This document shows, one piece after another, positions 24,237-31,861 of a DNA stretch of 35,372 nt. Positions within the stretch are counted from its first letter, which is position 1, and the number at the start of each line of letters is the position of its first letter. The notes below the pieces were generated by a model that was not told the DNA's origin, did no database searches, and saw only the letters and a list, made by a program, of their open reading frames with translations. The DNA comes from Methanosaeta sp. PtaU1.Bin112 (GTDB lineage Archaea; Halobacteriota; Methanosarcinia; Methanotrichales; Methanotrichaceae). Location: positions 1-35,372 of the forward strand of contig MVRL01000165.1 of the NCBI GenBank assembly GCA_002067705.1, written 5' to 3'. The translations under genes were made by a program, and so were the position numbers.

Positions 24237-26762
24237 ATGCCGCATAAGCTCTCTATATTGATCATCTCCGCTAAGAAGGAGGATGGAAAATCGGCCACAA
24301 TTCTGGCCATGAGCCGACTTGAGGAAGCAATAAAGAGCCTTGGTTACCCGACCGTCCTGGCGAACACGGCAAGCGACGGAAAAGGCCTGGTCAGCTCCTA
24401 TCACGGGTTTGGGTGCATCATACTGGATGCGGATATTCCGAGCGAAGAAGAGCTGAGACGGCGGGCAGAGCTGCAGGCAGCACTGAGAGCCGGGCAGGCC
24501 AACGCCGCCGATGCCGTGAGAGCCGTAAACGCAGTGGACATCATCCAGGCCATCCGGTCGATGGACAAAAAGGTTCCCATATTCCTGACGGCAGACAGGA
24601 CAGAGCTCAGGGATATTCCTCTGGAGATAATAAGCGAGGTCCATGAGTACATTTATCCTCTCCAGGACACTGCGGACTTCATAGCCGGAAGGGTGGACTT
24701 TGCCACGAGGCGCTATTACGAACAGCTGCTTCCCCCATACTTCGGGGAGCTGAAGAAGTTCACTGAAGACGCCGCATACAGCTGGGATGCGCCCGGCCAT
24801 ATGGGAGGGGTGGCCTATCTCAAGCATCCGGTGGGCATGCAGTTTCATCAATTCTTCGGCGAGAACATTATGCGGGCTGACATAGGGATCTCCACCGCCC
24901 AGATGGGGGACTGGCTGGAGCACATCGGCCCATCGAATGAGTCGGAGTGCAATGCCGCCCGCATCTTTGGAGCCGACTGGACCTTTTATGTTCTGGGAGG
25001 GTCATCGGCCTCAAACCGGATAGTCTGCCAGGGAGCGATAGGCGCTGAGGAGATGGTTGTGGCGGACAGAAACTGCCACAAGTCGCTCAACCACGGCCTG
25101 ACCCTCAGCCGGGCGAGAGCGGTTTACCTCAAGCCGACCCGCAACAGCTACGGGATGATAGGCCCGATTCAGAGGAAATGCTTTGAGCCGCAGCATATTA
25201 AGGAGCTGATCGACAAGAGCGAACTCAAGAAAGGAGCCGTTTCGCCCGATCCAACATACGGAGTGGTTACCAACTGCACCTATGACGGTTTCTGCTATGA
25301 TGTCAATTCTGTGGTGGACCTGCTCTCCATGAGCGTGGACCGGATTCATTTCGATGAGGCCTGGTATGCTTATGCGAAGTTTCATCCAGTCTATGCTGGC
25401 CGGTTTGCCATGGGATTGGACCGGGAGCTGGACAGGACCACCATCTTTGCAGTGCAGTCGACTCACAAGATGCTGCCTGCCTTTTCGATGGCCTCCATGA
25501 TTCACATCAAAGTCAACAAGGTAAAGCCGAATCTGGAAAAGGACCAGTTTAATGAGGCATTCATGATGCACGGCACCACATCGCCTTTCTATCCCATGAT
25601 TGCCTCTATTGATGTGGCAACCTCCATGATGGATGACCCTGCCGGTCGCACCATGATGGACGAGACTATTGAAGATGCCATCGGCCTGCGAAAAGCGATC
25701 GCCTCTGTTGGCAAGCGCATCAGGGAGAGCGATGAGAAAAATAAATGGTTCTTCGGCTGCTACCAGCCCGACAAAGTTGTCGATCCGAAGAAGCCCAATG
25801 AGCCCATCGATTTCGAGGATGCGCCTGACAGCCTGCTGGCCAATGAGCCGTCTTGCTGGACCCTCAAGGAGAGCGACACCTGGCACGGCTTCCAGAGGGA
25901 GGACCTGTCCGGGGATAACTACTGCATGCTGGATCCAACGAAGGTTACCATCCTCTGTCCGGGCATAAATGCCAGGGGAGAGATGGATGGCCACTTTGGC
26001 ATTCCTGGGACTATTCTGACCCACTTCCTGGACTCTCGCAGAATTGAGATCGCCCGGACAGGAGACTACACAGTGCTGGTGCTCTTCTCGGTGGGAACGA
26101 GCAAAGGCAAGTGGGGAACCCTTCTGGAGGCGCTGCTCGAGTTCAAGCGCCTTTACGACAGCGGTGCCAGCGTGGCTGAGGTTCTTCCGGAGCTAGCCGA
26201 GAAATACCCGGAGGAGTACGGCAGAGACGCCAATGGCCAACCGAAGATCTCCCTGAAAGAGCTCTGCCAGAATATGCACTCCTGGATGAAAGAGAATAAT
26301 CTGCCCAAGCATCTCAACGATGCCTGCAATGTCATTCCCCCCGCCAGGTACTCATCTGCAGAGACCTACCAGAAGCTGATCCGGGACCAGACTGAGAGGG
26401 TCAGGATCTCTGAAATTGCCAGGCAGAAAGATCGGATTGCCGGGCATATGCTCGTGCCCTATCCACCGGGAATACCAATCCTGATGCCGGGAGAGGTCCT
26501 GGAAAAAGGCAATCCTCAGATAAAATTCCTGCTGAAGCTGGAGAAGTTCAATGGCAAGTTCCCGGGTTTCGAGAGAGAGATTCACGGCGTAGAGATCGAC
26601 GAGAATGGCAACTTCTGCATGCGAGTGGTCAAGAGTGACCTGGGCGAGAAGGAAGAAGAGACTGAGGAGATGAGGCTCAAGCAAGGAGAAGCCGCTCCGG
26701 CCTTCAAGCCGGCGATCAGGCGGCGCGTCATGTCCAGGGCAGTGAAGAGAGGTCGATCGTAA
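24237..26762 (+). CDS. Second Orn/Lys/Arg decarboxylase-family PLP enzyme
   Basis: This 841-residue paralogue of the enzyme encoded at 20802 has the same domain order. Core landmarks are YSWDAPGHMGG (181-191), DRNCHKSLNHG (277-287), NCTYDGFCYD, Asp373 in HFDEAWYAYA and Schiff-base Lys411 in QSTHKMLPAFSMAS. It differs from the first copy in the wing domain. The receiver acidic pair is lost (IISAKKED), Asp64 remains (IILDAD), and a 30-residue Ala/Arg-rich helix is inserted (about 70-98). It also has an extra basic and acidic C-terminal tail of about 40 residues (GEKEEETEEM, then RRRVMSRAVKRGRS). Arginine or lysine decarboxylation is inferred only from the family. AAGGTGAAGGA precedes the ATG. 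Confidence 0.88.
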   Translation: MPHKLSILIISAKKEDGKSATILAMSRLEEAIKSLGYPTVLANTASDGKGLVSSYHGFGCIILDADIPSEEELRRRAELQAALRAGQANAADAVRAVNAVDIIQAIRSMDKKVPIFLTADRTELRDIPLEIISEVHEYIYPLQDTADFIAGRVDFATRRYYEQLLPPYFGELKKFTEDAAYSWDAPGHMGGVAYLKHPVGMQFHQFFGENIMRADIGISTAQMGDWLEHIGPSNESECNAARIFGADWTFYVLGGSSASNRIVCQGAIGAEEMVVADRNCHKSLNHGLTLSRARAVYLKPTRNSYGMIGPIQRKCFEPQHIKELIDKSELKKGAVSPDPTYGVVTNCTYDGFCYDVNSVVDLLSMSVDRIHFDEAWYAYAKFHPVYAGRFAMGLDRELDRTTIFAVQSTHKMLPAFSMASMIHIKVNKVKPNLEKDQFNEAFMMHGTTSPFYPMIASIDVATSMMDDPAGRTMMDETIEDAIGLRKAIASVGKRIRESDEKNKWFFGCYQPDKVVDPKKPNEPIDFEDAPDSLLANEPSCWTLKESDTWHGFQREDLSGDNYCMLDPTKVTILCPGINARGEMDGHFGIPGTILTHFLDSRRIEIARTGDYTVLVLFSVGTSKGKWGTLLEALLEFKRLYDSGASVAEVLPELAEKYPEEYGRDANGQPKISLKELCQNMHSWMKENNLPKHLNDACNVIPPARYSSAETYQKLIRDQTERVRISEIARQKDRIAGHMLVPYPPGIPILMPGEVLEKGNPQIKFLLKLEKFNGKFPGFEREIHGVEIDENGNFCMRVVKSDLGEKEEETEEMRLKQGEAAPAFKPAIRRRVMSRAVKRGRS

Positions 26763-26768
26763 GGAAGG

Positions 26769-26836
26769 TGTGCTGGCAGCGGGCTGCCGGAGCGACCTGC
26801 TCAAAGCCGATGCCACCGGCAGCACATCTTTTTTTG
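26769..26836 (+). terminator. Strong hairpin plus T-run after the second decarboxylase
   Basis: TGTGCTG (26769-26775) pairs with CAGCACA (26820-26826), followed at once by TCTTTTTTT. Inside is a second perfect stem, GGCAGC/GCTGCC. It lies 7 bp past the stop codon. Beyond it, 26840-27015 shows no gene. Confidence 0.65.
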
Positions 26837-27015
26837 CAGTAGGATAATGGCTCAGGCTCTTTTCCGTCCCGGCACTTCTTCAATGCAGATGGATAGGTTA
26901 TCCCGGCCAGCTACAATTCGTACATATCTCAGGAAGCGCAAATGATATAAATATTGAGTCAGGATAGCAGCTTGCTTGATTTGGTAAACAGGCCCCCGAT
27001 TTATCGGATACATTC

Positions 27016-27223
27016 GAGCCAGACGGATGAATAGCAGGACGGAGAACGTCCTATTTCACGAGCCTGGGTGGCATCCAGTTTCCTGGGAGGCTCGTGAAAT
27101 ATCAATGCATATCGAAAATGCCCTTGACAGGCAGTCTACACTCTAAACATTTTAGTAAGAGTCAAGGCGGCTCGTGAAAATCGCATTTTTTTCGATATCT
27201 GTAAAAGCCGAAAAATCGCCGCC
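27016..27223 (+). promoter_or_regulatory. CRISPR leader 1 (mini-array)
   Basis: These 208 bp are homologous to the leader of the large array at 31651-31861. The order is GCCAGACGGA; a hairpin AGGACG-gagaa-CGTCCT (27036-27052); motif copy A, a perfect 14-bp inverted repeat with copy B (27052-27065 with 27088-27101, core TTTCACGAGCCT / AGGCTCGTGAAA); GCATATCGAAAATGC; and copy C, GGCTCGTGAAA (27169-27179), 80 bp after B. The final 44 bp match leader 2 at about 36 positions and contain TTTTTTTCGATATC. Leaders hold the array promoter and direct Cas1-Cas2 integration at the first repeat. Confidence 0.8.
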
Positions 27224-27332
27224 GTCTCCATGACTGAAAAGTCGTGGCTCAATTGAAACTTCAAACATTTCCTTCTCGGGGGCTACTATGATCACCGTCT
27301 CCATGACTGAAAAGTCGTGGCCCAATTGAAAC
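27224..27332 (+). CRISPR. CRISPR mini-array: two repeats, one spacer
   Basis: A 36-bp repeat (27224-27259) and a second copy (27297-27332) flank one 37-bp spacer (27260-27296). The first copy is identical to the main-array repeat. The second has one T-to-C change (GTGGCCCAATTG), as often found in a leader-distal terminal repeat. The orientation is the same as in the main array, with the leader on the left. A 14-bp palindrome, TGCCCGGCCGGGCA (27338-27351), follows immediately. A forward frame over 27337-27552 is not supported as a gene. Confidence 0.9.
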
Positions 27333-27474
27333 CGTCATGCCCGGCCGGGCACCCATGAGGCATGAAAATGTGTCATGGCTTGATGGCATGCCGGAAACAT
27401 TAATCGCATGCAGGAACGGTTGCACCGATATGCGTGAGGCCCATTTTCATATCAAACTCATTGGAGTAACAAAT

Positions 27475-29256
27475 CTATTCACAAGCTATTTTAAAAAAAT
27501 GCCGAATCATGGAAACCAAACCGGAAAGCATGCCGCCATCCTTATCAAATGACCAATCCTTTCCAACCTTCACATCGGTCAGGCAGGGAATCACCTTCAA
27601 TATCTCATTTCCCGCTTCCTCCATCACGCTGCTCAGCAGCCGAGAAGCTTCTTTTTTCCGCTTATCCGGAACCTCCAGGAGAATGCTGTCATGAACCGCA
27701 TTAATTAGCCGGAAATCGCTGTACTGGGGCGACGCAATCTTTTCGTAGAGCCTTCCCAGAGCAATCTTTTGCAGATCTGCACCCGTCGCCTGCACAGGAG
27801 TGTTGATCATGGCATTTCTATGCCTGGGATCAACATGCCTAATTCGACCCAATGCCGATCTGGAAATTTTGTATGCCTGCCCATCGACTTCCACTTCCCT
27901 GGCGCCGTCTGTGACCATGCGCTGCCAGCGCTGCAAATCCGGATAGGCATCATAAAAACGGTGCAGGAATTCCCTAGCCTGTTCTTCGCTCAGGCTGGGC
28001 AGATTGCTGAGAATCATATTTGCTCCCCCGCCGTAAATCGTGCCGTAATTCAGGGTCTTGGCAATCTGCCTCTCTTCATCCGAGACCTTTTTCTTTTGAA
28101 AGATGACCTGGGCTGTCTGGCGGTGAGGATCAAGACCATTCTTGAAGATCCTTTGCATGGCTTTATCGCCGGAGAGAACAGCGATGATCCTCATCTCAAT
28201 GGCCGAGAAGTCAGCCTCCACAAAGACCATTCCCTTTGAGGCGACAAAGAGCTTTTTGAGTAGCGGGTCTCTTGGAACCTGCTGAATATTGGGCCGGGAA
28301 CAGGTGATGCGGCCGCTTCTGCCGCCAAGCTGCGTCAGCCTGGGATAGATGCGATTCTCTCTGGCACAGTCTATCCAATTTTTCAGAAAACCGATCTTCT
28401 GCCTCAGCTCTCTGTACCTCAGAATCGATTTTACGAAAAGCTCTTTGGGATGCTCGGATAGTATTCTTTCCAGATCAGCAGCCGATGTGCTCTTCAGACC
28501 GTACCCACGGCTCTGCAGCAGCCTTTTCACGTGAACAGGATTGCGGGGATTGAATCCTCTGAATTTCGCCCCCTTTGCATGCTGCTCAAGCTCTCTTTCC
28601 AGCCGGTCTTTCTCATCTATCAGGCTCTCTAAAAGCCGCCTGCCTCTCTCACCGTCAAAGCCTATGCCGCTATATTCAATCTCCACTAATGCAGGCAGCG
28701 CTTGAAACTCAATTCGGGCTATGTCTTCCATGCGGTTCATCCTGATAAGAGACATCTGTTTGGCCTGAATACTCTCCAGGACTGCGCAGACTCTGGAGGC
28801 ATAATCCATCTCTCTGGCCGAGGGATTGCTGCTTTTGCCTGAAGCTCTGCCCGATGCCTCAGGGCTGTCGCCAAAATGCCACCCCAACAGGTCCCTGCAA
28901 ATCGATTGCAGAGACGATTCCTTGCTGCAAAGGCCATTGTCGAGAAGCTGTGAGGCCAGCCGGGTATCCCAGAGATTTGTGAGCTGAAGTCTCCTGCCGA
29001 TCTCATTTCTGATAATTCCGAGATCGAAAAGCAGATCGTGGCCCACAACCCGACAGGATGGGCACTCCAGAAGAGGGACGATCTCTGGGAGCAAATTGGG
29101 AGCCAGCAGAGCCTGGCCGTAGTCACCGGCAATGGAGATAAACCTGAGATGAGATGCACAGGGCATAAAACCACCGTCAGTTCTCAAATGCAGAAAGATG
29201 GTGGAGGGCTCATTTCTCGGCTCGCAGGACCAGGAAGAGAGAAGCGCTTTGACCAC
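27475..29256 (-). CDS. CRISPR-linked family A DNA polymerase with dead exonuclease domain
   Basis: This 593-residue protein has the Klenow layout: an exonuclease-like domain (about 15-165), then thumb, palm and fingers. The polymerase motifs are intact: motif A Asp349 in VEADFSAIEMR, motif B Arg396-Lys400-Tyr404 in ERQIAKTLNYGTIYGG, and motif C Asp523 in NAVHDSILLEV, although Ser524 replaces the usual Glu. In the exonuclease domain motif I is lost (LHLRTDGG in place of a D-x-E), motif III lacks Asp (YASRV), and only Asp78 of motif II remains, so proofreading should be absent. There is no 5' nuclease domain. The start is GTG with GAGGAGGT 9 nt upstream. Family A polymerases are uncommon in archaea. 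The divergent arrangement with cas4-cas1 suggests gap filling or end processing during spacer acquisition. Confidence 0.88.
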   Translation of the reverse strand: MVKALLSSWSCEPRNEPSTIFLHLRTDGGFMPCASHLRFISIAGDYGQALLAPNLLPEIVPLLECPSCRVVGHDLLFDLGIIRNEIGRRLQLTNLWDTRLASQLLDNGLCSKESSLQSICRDLLGWHFGDSPEASGRASGKSSNPSAREMDYASRVCAVLESIQAKQMSLIRMNRMEDIARIEFQALPALVEIEYSGIGFDGERGRRLLESLIDEKDRLERELEQHAKGAKFRGFNPRNPVHVKRLLQSRGYGLKSTSAADLERILSEHPKELFVKSILRYRELRQKIGFLKNWIDCARENRIYPRLTQLGGRSGRITCSRPNIQQVPRDPLLKKLFVASKGMVFVEADFSAIEMRIIAVLSGDKAMQRIFKNGLDPHRQTAQVIFQKKKVSDEERQIAKTLNYGTIYGGGANMILSNLPSLSEEQAREFLHRFYDAYPDLQRWQRMVTDGAREVEVDGQAYKISRSALGRIRHVDPRHRNAMINTPVQATGADLQKIALGRLYEKIASPQYSDFRLINAVHDSILLEVPDKRKKEASRLLSSVMEEAGNEILKVIPCLTDVKVGKDWSFDKDGGMLSGLVSMIRHFFKIACE

Positions 29257-29337
29257 TTTTGCAATACCTCCTCAAACAGATCGTATCTCTGAAAACCTAT
29301 ATATCTTTTTGAGGACAAGAGCGAATCGGGGTTTTCG
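29257..29337. promoter_or_regulatory. Shared divergent promoter, polymerase / cas4-cas1
   Basis: Only 81 bp separate the two start codons. TATATAT at 29298-29304 is the best TATA box for the plus-strand cas4-cas1 gene, about 35 bp before its ATG, which would give a short leader or leaderless mRNA. Being nearly symmetrical, it may also serve the polymerase. GAGGAGGT on the minus strand (29266-29273) is the polymerase ribosome binding site. Confidence 0.55.
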
Positions 29338-31134
29338 GTGATGGAGAATTCTGGATCAAAGGCAGATGTACCGGACCTAATCCCGGCTCGCATGCTCAGC
29401 GAATTCGCATACTGCCCGCGGCTCTGCTACATTGAGTGGATAGATGGGGAGTTTTCAGACAATGAGGATACTGTGGAGGGCAGATTTGCGCATCGCCGGG
29501 TGGACGCAAAGGAAGATGACATTGCCAGAGACGGAATCGAGAACGAGAATGAAAAGGAGAACGAAAAAGAGAATGGAAAAGAGACGGAAACGGGGAGAGA
29601 AGCTTTTCACGCCCGAAGCCTGTTTCTCAGCGGCCCGAAGGCTGGCATCACCTGCCGGATAGATCTCCTGGAAGGGGATGGCGAGAGGGTAACGCCCATA
29701 GAATACAAGAGGGGAAAAGCGCCCGGCATTCCCGAGGGTGCATACGAGCCGGACCGCGTCCAGCTCTGCGCCCAGGGGCTGGTGCTCAGGGAGAACGGCT
29801 TCAGATGCGATGGCGGAATCGTTTACTTTGTCCGCTCGAAGAAACGGGTTGCGGTTGACTTTGATAAAGCTCTGATTCGCAGGACCAACGATCTTATCGC
29901 CGATCTGAGGACGGCAGCAGAAAAGCGGGAGATTCCCCAGCCATTGCAGGATAGCCCCAAGTGCAATCGATGCTCGTTAGCGGGCATCTGCCTTCCCGAT
30001 GAGGTAAATCTGCTCAGAGAGACAGATTCAAATGAAGCTGCTGAGAGAGGATTTCTGGCAAGGATCAGAAAGCTCATCCCGTCTAGGGACGACACCATGC
30101 CGGTATACGTCCTGGGGCACGGAAATACGGTTCGCAAAAAGGGCGATCTACTGGAAATATGGTCCCGCGGTGATGATGATGAGAAGACAGGCAAGGAAGG
30201 CAAATCAAAGCAGGTCAGGCTGAGAGAGATCTCCCAGGTCAATCTCTTTGGAGGAGTTGATGTCTCTATGCCTGCTCTGGTCGAGCTTATGCAGCGAGGC
30301 ATTCCGGTCCTGCATTTTACAAGAGGAGGATGGTTTCAGGGATTGAGCTGCGGGCATACCCACAAGAATGTGCAGCTGCGCATGCGGCAGTTCTCCTGGG
30401 CCGAGGATAAAAAGAAATCCCTATCCATTGCCCGATCTGTAATCTACGGCAAGATCAGAAACTGCCGGACTCAGGTTCGCAGGAATGACGATAAAACCGA
30501 AGAAAAAGCCGACGGCAAATCCGCTAAAGATGCTTTGGACAGGCTGGAGCGGCTTTCCAGGGATGCAAGAAATGCGTCCAGCATCGAAAAGCTACTGGGA
30601 ATTGAAGGTGCAGCCGCGGAGGTTTACTTTGGCCGTCTGGGCCAGATGCTAAAAGCCGATCAGGGTTTCTCCTTTGAAAACAGGAACCGAAGGCCGCCCA
30701 AAGACCCGGTTAACGCAGTTCTCTCTTACCTTTACGCGGTTCTTGCCAAAGACGTTTTCGTCTCTCTTCTCGCGGTGGGATTTGATCCGTATCTCGGTTT
30801 CTACCACCGGCCCCGCTATGGCCGCCCGGCATTGGCGCTGGACATGATGGAGGAGTTCCGGCCCACTATTGCTGATGCCACTGCCATCACTCTATTCAAT
30901 AAAGGCGAGCTATCGGAAAGGGATTTCATCAATACCGGAATAGGAGTATCTCTTACATCCAAAGGAAAGAAAACGGTCATAGCAGGCTACGAAAGACGAA
31001 TGGAATCGGAGATCACTCATCCGCTATTTGGCTATTCTGTCAGCTACCGGAGGATACTGGAAGTGCAGGCGCGGCTATTGTCCAGAGTCATTTCCGGCGA
31101 GATCAAGGAATACCCCGCATTTTACAGGAAGTGA
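29338..31134 (+). CDS. cas4-cas1: Cas4-Cas1 fusion protein
   Basis: This 598-residue protein is two adaptation enzymes in one chain. Cas4 (about 12-225) is a RecB-like PAM-selecting nuclease: Cys26 in FAYCPRLCYIEW, His52 in GRFAHRRVD, Asp109 in CRIDLLEG, Glu122-x-Lys124 in IEYKRG, and the Fe-S cysteines Cys209, Cys212 and Cys218. Cas1 (about 253-598) is the integrase: Glu423 in GIEGAAAEVYF, His490 in LGFYHRPRYGRP, and Asp502 with Glu505 in LDMMEEFRP. An acidic Glu/Asn-rich insertion (about 57-89) lies in the Cas4 part. Such fusions are typical of type I-G (former I-U) and V-B loci, but the type cannot be fixed without effector genes. cas2 follows 6 nt later. Confidence 0.95.
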   Translation: MMENSGSKADVPDLIPARMLSEFAYCPRLCYIEWIDGEFSDNEDTVEGRFAHRRVDAKEDDIARDGIENENEKENEKENGKETETGREAFHARSLFLSGPKAGITCRIDLLEGDGERVTPIEYKRGKAPGIPEGAYEPDRVQLCAQGLVLRENGFRCDGGIVYFVRSKKRVAVDFDKALIRRTNDLIADLRTAAEKREIPQPLQDSPKCNRCSLAGICLPDEVNLLRETDSNEAAERGFLARIRKLIPSRDDTMPVYVLGHGNTVRKKGDLLEIWSRGDDDEKTGKEGKSKQVRLREISQVNLFGGVDVSMPALVELMQRGIPVLHFTRGGWFQGLSCGHTHKNVQLRMRQFSWAEDKKKSLSIARSVIYGKIRNCRTQVRRNDDKTEEKADGKSAKDALDRLERLSRDARNASSIEKLLGIEGAAAEVYFGRLGQMLKADQGFSFENRNRRPPKDPVNAVLSYLYAVLAKDVFVSLLAVGFDPYLGFYHRPRYGRPALALDMMEEFRPTIADATAITLFNKGELSERDFINTGIGVSLTSKGKKTVIAGYERRMESEITHPLFGYSVSYRRILEVQARLLSRVISGEIKEYPAFYRK

Positions 31135-31140
31135 TTCAAT

Positions 31141-31443
31141 TTGAGCGGAAGGAACTGCTATGTTGTAAGCTACGACATCATGGACCAGAGACGATTGCAG
31201 AAAGTGCACAAGATCATGAAAGGCTTCGGAGAGGCTATCCACTATTCGGTTTTCCGATGCGATCTTACCGGCAAAGGTCGAGTGGAGATGATAGCAGCAC
31301 TTACAGATCTTATCAAGCACGACCAAGACAGGATCATGATATTGGATCTTGGACCTACGGACGGCAAAGTGGATCAGAGGATAGAATTTCTCGGCGTCCA
31401 TGCCAAAGATCCGGACTCCCCCCGAAGGGCAGTCATCATTTAA
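31141..31443 (+). CDS. cas2: Cas2, CRISPR adaptation subunit
   Basis: This 100-residue Cas2 dimer would bridge two Cas1 dimers in the integration complex. The start is TTG at 31141, with GGAAGTGATT overlapping the end of cas4-cas1, so translation is coupled. The first strand ends in YVVSYDI with the conserved Asp12. HKIMKGFGEAIHYSVFRCDL and IMILDLGP follow, in the usual ferredoxin-like order. Length is normal (about 90-110). No interference genes follow. The next 418 bp hold the leader of the large array. Confidence 0.92.
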   Translation: MSGRNCYVVSYDIMDQRRLQKVHKIMKGFGEAIHYSVFRCDLTGKGRVEMIAALTDLIKHDQDRIMILDLGPTDGKVDQRIEFLGVHAKDPDSPRRAVII

Positions 31444-31629
31444 GGACGCAAGGATATTGATGGCGGCTGAAGGCATTCGGCACTTTTTTCGCGTAAACGC
31501 AAAGAAAATCAGAAGATATGATAAAGCTTCGATTCAATAGAAGCCAACGCTTTGAAGACAATAGCGATGGGGAAAGTTTAGATAGTAGTAATGCCATCAT
31601 GTTGTTCGCACAAGATCTGGCGAGCAAAC

Positions 31630-31644
31630 CCCTGCCAAGCAGGG
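31630..31644 (+). terminator. Hairpin between cas2 and the leader
   Basis: CCCTGC-caa-GCAGGG is a perfect 6-bp stem, 187 bp past the cas2 stop and just before the leader homology begins. No T-run follows, so a terminator role is uncertain. The stretch 31444-31629 shows nothing else that I can support. Confidence 0.35.
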
Positions 31645-31650
31645 CCGTTC

Positions 31651-31861
31651 GGGCCAGACGGACGGACTTGATGGGACACAGAATGTCCCAGTTTCGCGCA
31701 TCGAGGTGGTGTCCAATTTCCCAGGAGATGCGCGAAAGGTCTGTGCATATCGAAAATTGCAGATTACAAACATTAACTTTTTGAAAGTATTCTAATAAGT
31801 TAACAACATGCGCGAAAACCGCCTTTTTTTCGATATCAGCGAAGGTCGAAAAATGGCCGCC
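31651..31861 (+). promoter_or_regulatory. CRISPR leader 2 (main array)
   Basis: This 211-bp leader is homologous to leader 1. It has the same order with different motif sequence: hairpin TGGGACA-cagaa-TGTCCCA (31672-31690), copy A TTTCGCGCATC (31692-31702), copy B GATGCGCGAAA (31727-31737, perfect inverted repeat of A), GCATATCGAAAATTGC, and copy C ATGCGCGAAA (31808-31817), 80 bp after B. Copy C ends 44 bp before the first repeat, as in leader 1. The last 44 bp include TTTTTTTCGATATC and TCGAAAAA in inverted relation. Confidence 0.85.

Noticed and set aside
24189-26825. Long antisense frames (up to 337 codons) opposite the second decarboxylase
   Set aside because: The opposite strand encodes a complete protein with conserved catalytic motifs. 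The antisense frames follow from its codon usage.
27337-27552. 71-codon plus-strand frame after the mini-array
   Set aside because: It overlaps the 3' end of the polymerase gene on the other strand and starts in the spacer-like sequence after the last repeat, with no ribosome binding site.
31518-31784. 88-codon plus-strand frame between cas2 and the array
   Set aside because: It runs through the leader, whose conserved features are palindromes and fixed spacings and not codons.
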